A stretch of DNA of 64,000 nt from positions 11,243,231 to 11,307,230 of the forward strand of contig NC_089325.1 of assembly GCF_036669915.1 (NCBI RefSeq), in the 5' to 3' direction. The position numbers and the translations under genes are program-made. How positions within the stretch are numbered: the stretch's first letter is position 1; each line of letters begins with the position of its first letter. Source of the stretch: Pocillopora verrucosa. Taxonomy: Eukaryota; Cnidaria; Anthozoa; Scleractinia; Pocilloporidae. A model generated the notes under the pieces. It was given only the letters and a program-made list of their open reading frames with translations, was not told the origin of the DNA and did no database searches. This document shows positions 35,201 through 46,800 of this stretch, piece after piece.

Positions 35201-38200
35201 TACTGTCTGCTGTCTTACCAAGAGCTAGACTGCTGTTGAAAAACTTAAAAAATGTGGACCTGATTATTAAAAAGGTTCATTCGTTTAACCTATTAATTAA
35301 TAGATTGATGACTCTCTTGAATGCTTGCATTGTATAACTCTCTCCTGCTCAGTGCCTTAATAAGCTTCTGTGTCACTGCTCTTTCCTCTTCTGTCATCTA
35401 CACCCCCCTGCCCCCTGTTTCCCCACCCCAATGACCCACCATCAACCACCTCCAAGGAATACATCCAAACACTACCTACAAACACCGCTGGATTGGAAAT
35501 CACATCTTCTGAAGGTTAAAATTCCCTATACATTCCTCTAAACATCTCATATGGTACCAAAAAGGAGGAGTTGTTTAACTGTTAGGAGCTTCTTCAGTTG
35601 ATGATTGCTTCCTTAATTCTCGTGACCTTAATGTTTGGTCCAGGGGTGATGCCATAAGGAGAAACTAGATGCTGGTCACTTTTAGGGATTAAAGGATTAA
35701 ATGTGACACAACCACAGAAAAACTTCAAAGAGGTTTCTTTTAAAACCTTTTTACAATTAACATCTGTATCCCAATCTCTACCTTCCTTGGGATCCTTTAT
35801 TAATAGAGACCATTAAAGCTCTGTTCAATTCTTGCTCAAGAGCACCACAATGTACTTTAGTATTATTGATAAAACCAACACCCTCTCACCATTTGCAAGT
35901 ATGGCTCTAAAGAAGATGAAGTTCTCTTGATGAACTCACAGGTAAGTTTATACGCCACAACATTTTCACTCTGGAGATAAATAAAGAGTACTTATCAAAT
36001 CATAATCAATTTTAATTAGTTATTAGCTATGAGTAATTAGTTAATAATTTAAAAACTAATAATAACATAACCTGAACAATAAATTTTTGGTTAACCCTTT
36101 AACTCCCAAAATCTGACTGTTGATTCTCCCTTCTGGCTGCTACACATTTCCTTGTAAATTAGTTATGAGAATATAATGTTGGATCAGGATAAAACTTTTA
36201 TCTGATAAGTTTGAGTATTCTTATAACTTGTTTGCTGGATAATGTATGGATATTATTGGGAGAAGTTTCATGTTGATCACTTTTGGGAGTTAAAGGCCGG
36301 TTAAGTTAGAGAGTTTTTTTTTAAAGCTGGAATTTTCATCTATGGAGAGTAAGTATTTTAAATTGGAAATCATTCATTTGCAAAAATTTCAAGAAATGTG
36401 AATTAATGAACCCACAGCACTGTGGATAATACTATTAACAGTTCTCATCTAAACCATTCAAATAAATCTTAGACACAAAACAAATGATTATAAAAGTGAC
36501 AAAATAAAATAACTATTTAAAAATTCCCCAATGCAAATAAGAAAATTAAAGTAAATTACATAAAGTAAAGACAAAAAATCCATACAGTTTATGTCCAAAT
36601 GCATTTAACTATGTTACAATGAAGTTGACTTAAATTCGATTACTTTATTAAATAATTATTGCTAAATCTGACAAGTTAAAAAAGGGAAGGAACTGACCAG
36701 AAATAGAGCTTACCTTTTGTGGTTCAATGATGTTGACAAGTACTGTGTCAAGAAGCTCCTGAGGAATTGAGTCCCCTTCTTGTATAATAGGACACATCAC
36801 ATCCAGCATAAAATTCTGAATTTTGTTTGAATGGTTTTCACTAAAAACAGGGTTAAAATGACAATAAGTAGGAATAAATTGAAGCAACTGTTAAACTCCT
36901 GTCATCAATTATCAACCCTATATGCTGTGACCATTAATTTTGGGTTGCTAACTTCTCTATTCCCGCCTTCCATTCAAACCTTTCACTCCCAGAAATGATG
37001 AACATTCAATTTCTCCCCACAGTATCTGTATGTTATCCATCAAACAGGTAATAGGAATAATTAAACTTAAAAGGTAGACATTGTTATCTTGATCTAACAC
37101 TAAATTTTTTCAACTAATTTTTACATGGAAACACAAAGCAGCTGAAGAGGAGAATTAACAAACAGATACAAGTCTACACTGAAAACATTTTACTCACTTT
37201 ACAACTTGGAAGAGCACTTTGAATAACTGCAGTATAATATCTTGAAAGTCCAGCTCAAGGCAAATATTGAATGACTTAACCAATGCTAAACTCTAAAACA
37301 GAATGAAATAGTGCAAAATTTACTCCCAATATAAAAAAAGAACAAACTACAACAAAGAATGTTATAATCCACACACCTCTAAAAGATAGAAGGATTTCTT
37401 GGATAGATTAGATTTGGTATTTCCAAGGCCTTTTAACTGATTTGTCATCATAAGAAACACTGCCTGAAAATAAAAAGCGCCATTTGTTGGTTAGGAGTAA
37501 AGTTGCATGAATACTGTGTTATATTACCTTACCTGTCCAGCACCACTCACATAATCCCATAGAAAACCATGATAAAAGCTGACATGTGTAAGGCAGAGCA
37601 GGTTGTAGGCCCTTACACAACTTTGTTGCCAAAAAAAATTGTTTAATATGAACTTAAAGGAAACAGAAATAGGAATTATGAGTTTCTCATCCTGGCTTGA
37701 AAAAAATTTATAGCAGTTTTCACTATAGAATCTCTTTTGTGGTTATTCCATGAGTGCCCTTGTCTATCACATCCTATTTACAAGTCAGTTGAAACAAAGC
37801 TTTTGAAAATTTCAACACCTAGTAGTCATACCAGGCCAGAGGGGAGAATAGTTAGTTCTTATTCATAATGTACAGATCTCACTGTGCTCAGTCTGTAATT
37901 CATGACCTTGACTCAAATATTTTTGCATCCAGTCAATAGGTAAATATCATGGGAGACTATCTTGCACTTAAGTTTGAAGGGACAAATTCTCTTGCTTTCA
38001 GATGGTAAAAATGTCTGCAAGGAACTAGTTTTATTTTGTGGGATTTTTCTCTGCTGGAACTTATTTTTGTGGATCAATTTTTTTTTGCTATCTTTATCAT
38101 TACATCTGTGCTAAATCTGCAAATATTGAAACTTGAAACAAACTTTTATAAGGATATGTATCAAGACAACAGAGGAGAATTTGCTTGCTGCCTTCAAGCC

Positions 38201-39367
38201 CTCTTTCTATTGGTTGAATCACTGGCATAATAATAACTGCAAGATGTTGAGAACAGTTTTTAATCATGAGCTTGAAGCAAATGATTTGCAAATTTTTTAA
38301 GAGTTCTCCCAATATCCCAAGTCGCTTATTACAAAAGTAAACTAATAAAAAGTGGGGCTGATGCTTTTATAAAATCAACTTTATTTTCCCCGAGTTTACC
38401 AGTGCAATTAACAATAGCTCCTTGACCAATCAGGGCCCTCACAATGTCTCAAGTTATTTCATAAAAGGCTTTATTACCTTTAATTGTTCTTCATCATAGG
38501 GAGCCTCTGGAGCATGGATCCTAAGGATGTCAGCAAGGCAACATGCAGCATGTGCCTTGACATCTTTATCTCTGTGTTTGAGAATGAATGGGCTGACAAG
38601 AGACTGTGCAACTGTCCCATATTTTTCTGCTCGATCTGTCTGATCTGCATTAGACAGTTCATGAGCTAGATTCTATCAAATAAATCAAATTAGTAATACA
38701 TATGAACATCCATTTTCCTTTCTTTTCCTTAAGCATCAGTTAAACCGTTTTTCCAGTCAGTGGCAGATTAATAATTCCACTAAGTTTTCATACTCAAGTT
38801 TAACACCTTAACAAAACAAGGGGTATGACTATCCAATGAGCTTCATAATCAGAGAATTTAGAATCTGCCTATTTACAGCTCATGTGAAGCTAATAAATCG
38901 ATCATTTTAAGTTTGTCTTAATCAGGCCATTGCAAGATTTACTGTATCGAAAACAAAAGTCAATAATAAATTTAATTTAGTCCAATTTGCCTGATCACCC
39001 GTGTGAGGACGATTTTTTGAACGAAAATGAGGAGCTCTCGCAGTCGATTAGCTAAAAATATCAATTACGATTAATTATTTTACTTAGGTGCTTCTTGAAG
39101 CTGCACGATTCAAATCAACCAGTCTCGTTTCGTTCGTTTACGGTATTCTCGTATCTTGTATCAAAACAAATATTTATAAACCCGCAATCTCCCACAAAAT
39201 TCACCTGTGTGTCGTGGTGTATACGCTTGCCGCTCATTTTAGTAATTCCTAAGGTTACCTACACTCACCTTGAGTCGTTTAATAAGTTCGTCTTTACTAA
39301 GTCTCTCATGCAGGTCCGTGGCAGCGGCTCTCTTCCTAGGCGAAGAACCAGATTCATTGCGAGGCAT
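20219..39367 (-). CDS. PDS5: PDS5 sister-chromatid cohesion protein
   Basis: About 38 exons join in phase from the ATG at 39367 to the TAA at 20219, giving roughly 1,368 aa (human PDS5A 1,337, PDS5B 1,447). PDS5 is a hook-shaped HEAT-repeat protein that binds cohesin's kleisin and controls its loading, release and acetylation. Conserved blocks: HRDKDVKAHAACCLADILRI (exon 2), IPQELLDTVLVNIIEP (36714-36840), VVPQLEFKLK (35103-35243), WHVRREAMMCLGKLYKK (32270-32331), AIEGLADDEDDE (29186-29413), RLRLAAACGMIKIAQEPHY (26564-26687), LHKAEDVLKLPLEYLGIFAL (25932-26066), ILPEYALPCVIHMLAH (25546-25657). The C-terminal third is Ser/Lys-rich and disordered, with AT-hook-like KRGRP (21449-21664) and RRGRAAK (20969-21091), ending VKRKISKRR. 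The exon order near 31640-31748 is uncertain (see findings). Confidence 0.96.
22345..22520 (+). repeat. Interspersed repeat, family D
   Basis: GAATGCCAGTTCATCGCAGG, then a C-rich block, CCCATATATACTCCTGGGGT and GGTGTACTGATAAAGG. In an intron of PDS5, 60 bp from a family F copy. Confidence 0.65.
22580..22715 (+). repeat. Interspersed repeat, family F
   Basis: The most complete copy: GTGGTACTGCGTCGGTGGGA, TATCAACTGAGTCGATAACG, GCTGACGCTTCGAGCTTTAG, TCGTCAGAGCGAATGGGG. Within a PDS5 intron. Confidence 0.7.
24454..24468 (+). repeat. G15 homopolymer
   Basis: Fifteen G following a T-rich stretch, in a PDS5 intron and matched by a C18 run 184 bp downstream. Length is likely to be unstable. Confidence 0.85.
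24653..24670 (+). repeat. C18 homopolymer
   Basis: Eighteen C preceded by CCTTCCT. Complementary to the G15 run in the same intron, so the two could pair in the transcript. Confidence 0.85.
28125..28862. repeat. Composite inverted repeat (two family C copies around a core)
   Basis: A reverse family C copy (28125-28330) and a forward one (28645-28862) flank a ~310-bp core. The core ends are also inverted (GTTAAGCGTGGGAGA at 28329, TCTCCCACGCTTAAC at 28633) and contain inverted GGGTTA motifs (GCTGGGTTAAGATAACCC, CCTTGGGTTAGCG). It lies in a PDS5 intron. The RNA could fold into a hairpin of about 200 bp. Confidence 0.75.
30008..30193 (+). repeat. Interspersed repeat, family B
   Basis: CTTAACCCTTTACCTATAAT to CTTGGGAGTTAAAGGGTTAA, with clean inverted ends. 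In a PDS5 intron. Confidence 0.8.
31090..31330 (+). repeat. Purine-rich intronic tract with poly(A)/(AAG)n
   Basis: A nearly pyrimidine-free strand ending in about 15 A followed by (GAA)n near 31276-31310. The ORFs read through it on both strands are compositional artefacts. In a PDS5 intron. Confidence 0.7.
32500..32862 (+). repeat. Degenerate (CAGT)n array, ~360 bp
   Basis: Repeats of CAGTCAGTCAATCAGTCATT-type units with phase slips, in a PDS5 intron. A second array of the same motif occupies 57190-57560 in SMARCA5. Confidence 0.9.
33895..34190 (-). repeat. Interspersed repeat, family E
   Basis: Reverse complement of 48600-48885. Shared blocks include AAACCTGGGAAGTCCTGGAA, CTGGAAATCTGCTTAACACA and AAATTTGGAGTC. 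In a PDS5 intron. Confidence 0.75.
35555..35705 (+). repeat. Interspersed repeat, family C (truncated)
   Basis: Starts inside the element (GAGGAGTTGTTTAACTGTTA), then AGGGGTGATGCCATAAGGAG and the end TTAGGGATTAAAGGATTAAA. The left third is missing. Confidence 0.7.
36093..36305 (-). repeat. Interspersed repeat, family B
   Basis: TTAACCCTTTAACTCCCAAA at the left and TTTTGGGAGTTAAAGGCCGG at the right. Opposite orientation to the copy 680 bp further on. Confidence 0.8.
36980..37175 (+). repeat. Interspersed repeat, family B
   Basis: CTTTCACTCCCAGAAATGAT to GAATTAACAAACAGATAC. The right end is worn. It ends about 23 bp from exon 4 of PDS5. Confidence 0.75.
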
Positions 39368-40716
39368 ATCGAGTTGGTGCTGAAATTACTTCGAGCTTTA
39401 CGACCTCTGGCCTCCTAAAATCTGTGTAAAATTGTTCACTGGAGAGTTTTTTTCCAAACCTAGACTACAGACGTCTCTATCTGTGGTAAAGTATCGATTA
39501 TTTCCTATGATAATACAACTTTCATGGTGGTGTTTTGTCCCCTTCTTTCAATCGAACACTTTGAACCAATTGGCGCGAACAGCCCATAATAATCCTGTCG
39601 CTGACATCTGTTTTGGAGATGAACGCGGGCCTGCGCTTAGAATTTTCAGATGAAAAAAATCAGACTAAAAAACAACCCTATGAAATATTCGGCTCCCCAA
39701 TTGAAAAAAAAACCGAATATTTTGTTACCCTCTCTAAATCCTTTATTATTTATGGCAAATAACCTGCAAAAACGATGCACGCAGTGTAACGAACCCATGG
39801 GAATGGAGGGACAGGGGGGCCGGGAGGGTAGGGATGGAAGTTCAAGGGTATTCTTTATATATAGACTGTTTCCTTACTCGGAACTGATTAGATCAAGTGA
39901 CCACCACAAACCGTATAATATTAAGCCAAGCTTTAATAATTATTCGATCTAAAAGAAATACATTTATAATTCGCAATTAGAACAAACGCAAATCAAGTCT
40001 TTATCTTGTAACTGAATTCAAAAACTTCAATATAAACTTACTTCTGTGGCGGGTCGTTACAACAGTCTCACTTTACGGGTTAGCAGATTCTCCAGGTAAG
40101 CGGATTTAGAGACAGAAAAACGATAACAAAATAACTTCTTTCTCACTTCGATTCTGCTGAAAAACTGACTTAAACATAATAATCTAACGCTTTTAAATCA
40201 ATCTATTGAATTAATGTCAATCACGATTCTTGTCATCGAATAAATCTGTCAACACGAGGCAACGCCTATTTATTAAACGAAACATAGACATAGACGAGTT
40301 TGCGGAGTTCAAATTTGTCCTGGACGGTATGTTAATGCTAGAGTAACTTATGAAACCTCAATACATTCCGTTGACCATTAAAATCTCAGTCTTGGCCTTG
40401 AACCCACTGTTCTGGCTTACTTAGTTCCCCTTTCTCATCAAGGTACACAGCAAGCTCAACTACTTAGCCAACCCGTGCATTTACAAAATTGATCATCTTT
40501 TAGGACAATAATGACAGAAATCTGTTTTATCTTCTTTTCTTTTCCTCTTTATATTATAGACTTTAAATATAAATACCAGGAAACAACTCGATTACATGTA
40601 AGACTTCACCAGACTTCGCCCTGAATCACATTATGACGTCACAAATCTTCATCAATTTCGCACAATTTCGCAGAAATGAGCTTTAAGAATCCAACTTGTC
40701 TAGCGGTAGAGGAAAC
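39368..40716. promoter_or_regulatory. Shared divergent promoter region, PDS5 / DCUN1D4-5
   Basis: The two genes point away from each other across this 1.35-kb gap, which has no coding sequence and no copies of the A-C repeat families. No TATA box stands out on either side, as is usual for housekeeping bidirectional promoters. Confidence 0.5.
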
Positions 40717-40788
40717 ATGCCACGCCGATGTGTTTTTTCATTTTCACTGCCTTTGCATTCTTCATCGAGAGAACACTGTGCGCTCTAA
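40717..40788 (+). CDS. Upstream ORF in the DCUN1D4/5 leader
   Basis: ATG at 40717 opens 23 codons plus TAA in a different frame, overlapping an alternative in-frame ATG at 40728. If transcription starts upstream of 40717, it precedes the likely main start at 40815 and could lower translation. The transcript start is not known. Confidence 0.35.
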   Translation: MPRRCVFSFSLPLHSSSREHCAL

Positions 40789-40814
40789 TTTTCTATCGAC
40801 CTCAACCAATATTG

Positions 40815-43800
40815 ATGAAAAAATCAGATGAAGAATTCGAAGACGACGAACAATGCTGCTCATCGTCTGATACCCGAAGAAGTGCCGATGAGATATCGAT
40901 TGACGCAGAGGACAATGAAACAGGTTTACCATAGCTAACTTAATTATAAGTCAGGTCATGACGATTAGATTTAGCCACAAAAAACCCAAATTCCACGCAA
41001 TATCTTGCAATTTCGTTTAGTTTTTAAATTTTTCTTAAGAAAAAAGCCAAATCCTTTTCTCAAATTTATCTCGATTTAAGCTGATCTTAATCTCTATCAG
41101 TCTAACTATCGACTTATAAATTACACTATCGCACATAGCAAAAATTGTGACCGCAAAAGGTTGTATCAAGAAGGGCGAATTTTCTTTCTTTTACGAAAAG
41201 TGGGGGTGGGGATACTCAGCCAAGGAAGGCTTATTGTTTATATTAGCGCTATACCGAGGCCATAGCACGTGCACAAACATGGAGCGCGGCTACAAAGTCT
41301 ACCCGGGAGAAACTCACCTAAAGAAGGACGGAAAATCAGGGAGAGAAAATACTGGAGACTTTTAATGCCCTGAATTCGAGGTATTTTCCTCATGTCGCAA
41401 ATATTTAAGCTTATCTTTACATATGTAAGGCTCAAATGTCAGTTTATGGTAACATTTTGATTCCCTAACATTAACAATAGTTGCATACTTGATGGACATG
41501 TTCCTCGAGAGCGTGAGCAAGCGATGGAGTTTGATTCTCTTGACCCCATTTTAGCAATCGTTTCCGTCCATGTGTGTCGCGGAACTCTGGGGCTGTTTAT
41601 ACAACTACTCGAGCTATATCTTCAATTGATAGTCTATCAACGACGAGTAGAGAAAGACAGATTGATTTTTCTTTTGATGTAGGAATCAATGCATGAATTT
41701 ATATTCTTACGCCAAAGTTCGTATGGTATATCGCGAGGCTTTTGTTCTAGGGTCTGCGTTTTTGACATATTCTCGTCCATAATCTCTGAATTGTTTTCAC
41801 TGCTGATCCATATATGTTAGAGTGTAACTTCATGTTCATCGGTTTTAAAGGTGATATTTTACAGCTAGGTGATATTTTTTAGCTAGCGATATATGCCATG
41901 AATTTTTTCCAGGTACTAATCTATGAAAGCTTTATCTGTAATATTTTGCGCTTATTATATTATGGTGAACTTTAAAGCCCATTTAAGCGGCCTGCCTTTT
42001 GCTATAAGTCCATTTAATTGACCTTGTAGCTTGTTGAAAGTATACTTCATCGAACTTTAAATGGCAATATTTTTTGCAAATTCAGTGGTTTTTTTAACGA
42101 CATGTATCATCGCAGAATGATGTCTTAACCTCAAACTATTTCTTTGATTGAAAATGTTGCATAGATTTGGAAGGGATAGCCCCAGTCACATTCTGGTGGG
42201 CAATTATTGCAATAGCGGCACATAATTGGCTTGGCAAAGTATTCGGTTTTGTGATAATCCTATAATTGCTTTATCAGGATAATACTTAATGTGATCTTTA
42301 TTTAAGACTTTTTCTGACCACCTTCCTCCATAGGCATATTCAAATATTTATTAGAGACATGTACTGGATCCTGTCAAAATTGGACAGGTTTGCTTGTGCC
42401 AGCAAACTATGAAAGGGATCTTTTGAAAAATTTTAGTGGTGTTATGCACTTAGCTAAGTATATGACCAGGTCTACCATGTTTTGAACTACTTTATGCTTG
42501 TGTAATGAAATATTGTTGCTTGCCTCATGATGATGTCACATTTTATGATTAATTTCAAGGATTCCAATACATACTGCTGGCTTTTATAGGTGATGAGATC
42601 AACTTGATTCATGTCACTTTTTAAAGCATTAGGCTTTGTTTTGATTGGCTGGTATTGAACAGCTGTGATTGGTGTATTTCAAAGACGTGTTCCCTCAGAA
42701 GGTTGCTGGGGCACAGTTGTCCTACTGTTGTCGTGTTTTTTTATTGTTGACAACCATGCTTGTGGGATTCTACTCTACTGTCCCTTTTCATAGTATTAAA
42801 GTGGTCATCTTTTATGGTGAAGACAGTGGAATAGAAATTCCACAAGCATCAATCGCAACAATCAAGGAATACAACGAAAAGTGAGCTGTGCCGTAGTAAA
42901 GGTGCACATCTTGTAATGAACCAATACAGTTGAGCGTAATACCTGATAAAGAGATGTGTATCCAGTCAACCCTACTCCCTGAAGTTACTGACAATATCCA
43001 ATCAAAAAGTTGTGATTATTGTTTCAACTACAATAATAGTGAGTTTATCGAAAATTTCAGTTCATGCAAGTGCCCAGTCTACAATAGTAGCTTTTCAAGG
43101 AAATGAAGCAAAGGCCAAGTTTTAAAAGTACTCAATATTATGAGGGGATCCTAGCATGTGGTGTGTATTGTGCATAGACAGGATTTTCTCTGGTGAAATA
43201 TATATTTTTCTCTTTCTGGCATTTTTTTCTTTATTTAACAGCTAGCACAAGTGGTATAAGCTCAGAGATAGTTTCAACAGAAATGCCACCGAGGCGGAAA
43301 AGAAAGACCACCACAAAAGAAGAAACAAAGCTCAAGAAACAGAGAGAAGACTGTGTAACAAGGTAGGCATAATATCAATTTGCTTTTAAAACTCTTTAAC
43401 TCCCCGATCAAATTTGTTATTCTCCCTAATGTCAACTGTACAATTCTTGTAATGTTAGTTCAGAGAATTTTGTATTGGATCAACTAATTATCCCCAAATT
43501 GATATTTTTCTTTATTCCCATCACTTATCTGGTTGATATTTTATTGATGTTGTAAGGAGAAATTCTGTTTTGGTCACTCGTAGGAGTGAAAGGGTTAAAT
43601 ACAACTTGAGTAACTATAGCTTAGAGTTTTTATTTTTTATCATATTCCTGTTTCCAAATTTTCTTGTACATGTACTACCTCCTACTGATGCAGCATACTA
43701 ACAGTTTCTTTAGAAACTTGCTCCTGTCCAAATTAAACTACAACAAATATTGTCTCTTATTTATCTCAAGTGGAGAGCTTCAGGCTAGCTGCTTGATAAA

Positions 43801-46800
43801 AATTGTTCTTGAAAGCTGCCCAGATACACATTTTCACAAATCAAAAGCCAAGCAAGCTTTTTCTGTTACATAATTAGTTCTCATTCTAATTTTTTCACAG
43901 TGTTACTTTTGATCTTTACCTGTGAACACTCAATGGACCTAATTAGACAATAAGCTTATTCTGATAGTTTGAAACTAATTTTCAGTTACCTGTCTGATGC
44001 TAATGATGTTTATGAAACATTTTTGTTTCTCCAGTATAAAATCTCAAAGTTTAACTGAAGACTTAGGAAAACCCTTTTCTCTGAGGCGATGTAGAGCATG
44101 GTTTGAACATTATGCAGGTATTTTAAAGTACCCTTGATTGTTGTGAATTACCTTTTGGACACTGTGATACCTCTTCGATTTGAGATGTTACTTTTTTTTC
44201 CATATTTGTAGGTGAAGATGAACCAGACACAATTGGACCTGAGGGCGTTGAAAAGCTTTGTAAGGACCTTGGCGTGAAACCAGAGGATGTAAGATTGCTC
44301 TGCTTCCTTCAGCAATTGTCTAAAATTGTGCATTTTCTCCTTAATGTAGTTGAACCTCTTGTAAGCAGTCATCCATAGGAATCCAAAAAACAGTCGTAAC
44401 TAGAGCAGGGTGCTCTTATTATAGGTGACCAAGCAATGAAACAACAGACTGAGTCTGTTCACTTATGAGAGCTTTTATCTTGTTAGCATAAAACTTGCAA
44501 AATGTAAATATGCAAAAATTTTGTTGTACTTTGATATTGAAAATCACTAATTGTAGCTAATCCATAAGGGTTTAAAAAATTCCCAGAATCAATTTAATTT
44601 GGCAGAGAAGTGTGCAAATTAGACTGTTTGAGTGGTCACTGCTAAGAGCAGTCGCAAGAAAGCCTCAACTGAATCAGATATTTAAAGAAAACATGTTTCC
44701 ATTGTACAACACGGCATGATGAATAAAATGATAGGGAATGAAATAAAGATGTCCATTATACATGGAAACAATTCAGGTTGAAGAACTTTTCACCCACACA
44801 GATTAGTTCCCTTTAGCTTGTAATCTGTGGAAACATCATGGTATACATGATGAGCAGCCACCTACTATTTCTTTTTTAACTTCAACTCAAAAATAGTGGT
44901 GAGTTTTTTCTTACTTTTTTATTTACAGACCGTAATGCTTGTTATAGCATGGAAACTTCAGGCAGCAACAATGGGATTTTTTACTTTTCATGAATGGAGC
45001 AAAGGAATGCTCTCAATAGAGTAAGCAGTTCAAGTATTTAATTCTATAAACCTTTAATTCCCATGAGTGACCAAGACAGAATTTTTCCTTAAAAAAAAAT
45101 GAAGAGAACCAAGAAAATTATCAATTAGGGGATTATTAGTTGATCCAATACCAAATTCTCAGAAGTAACATCAGAAGAATTGTATTGCAGTTAGTAAGGA
45201 GAATTACTAATGAGATCTTGGAAGTTAAAGGGTCAAGATTACCTAATAGAGTAGTTTTGCCTGTCTTTAAAGTTCCTTAAACCTTTTAATCATTTATCTC
45301 CCAGAGGGGATCAACATGTAACTTCTCCCTATAATATCCATACATTATCCAGCAAAAAGGTAATGAGAGTACCTAAACTTATCAAATAAAAGTTGCAATC
45401 TTGATCTAACACCAGATTCTCATTACTAATTTACAAGGAAATGTCTAGCAGCCAGAAGGAAGAATTAAAAACCATATCTTAGGAGTTAAAGGGTTAAAGC
45501 CACTATTTTTAACATTTTAACAAGATTGGGAGAAAAAATGACAATTTTTTGAAAGCCTGAATTACACCATCAAAATGTCTTTTGAACAGGGCTCACCTGT
45601 ACTTAGCTTGAAAGGGAGCAAGTGGATGTAACCTTTCAATGAATTATATATTTACTTTTACCAATTTACCTGGGGTATATAATCTCTTTAGCAAATAAAA
45701 GTGGAAGTGAATTAGCTACATGTATTTTTGTTGTTGTTTTTTCGGACAGATGTGATTCTACAGCTAAACTTAAAGCTCAATTAAATGGCCTAAAGTCATT
45801 AACAAGGGACAGTGCAACTTTTAAAAAGATTTACCGCTATGCATTTGACTTTTGTAGGGTAAGTTTGAGATTCTTCTTTTTGTCTGGTGTAGATTTGTTG
45901 CATTGCTGTTGATCTACTTGTCAACATTTTGCAATATTCATAGGCAAGTACCTATTGATAAGAAGTGTTAATAAAAAAAAGCCACTTAATTTTGACATTG
46001 GCTATTAATGAAGTCATCAGTTCCCTCATGAGCAATTAGAACCCCTTCAACTCTTATGACTCACCTCAGCCTAATTTCTCCTTACAGTATTATTCGTCAA
46101 TTAGGATTTTTAGTTGATCCAATACCAAATTCTCTGAACTAATATCAGTAAGGATGTAAGTAAGGAGAAATATCCAGCACTAAGTATTTGGACACAGAAA
46201 ACACCACTTTTACTGTGAAACTTAAAGGTGAACGCATTAATTTGTTTCTGACAGGACCAGTGGTGAAAATTTATTCAAAGTAGCTATGCAATTTCTTAAT
46301 TTCAGCTATAACCATGGAAATATGTTTTATGTTTAGCAGAGAATATGAGGCATTTCACTGCCTGTATTTTTACTGGCTGTGAAAGATCTCGCATTTTTTG
46401 TTCAACAATCATCAGTTGGTTGGAAATGATTTGCTATTTGATCAGTAATGAAAGAAAAACTTGACAAATTGGTTTTTGTCTTGTTTTGGTTTTAAATATA
46501 TACCAGTATAGGTGCTTGATATGATTTAAAAAATCATTGGTGAGAGTGAAGGAAAATGTCTGTGGCATGTTGAGTAGTAAATCTCAGGTACTTTGTTGCC
46601 TGTTTTTATACATGCTCTGAAATATCTGACATTTATTATTCCATGTGTGTGTAGATATCAGACATCCACTTTTTTCTATGCTAAATTTATACAGACTGTA
46701 ATTCATCTGTTAATAAGTATTATTTAGTGTGTGGATGATCATCAAATGGAGCAAGTAACATGATTCCTGGTACTCTTTGTGTCTTTTCCACAAGCTCTAC

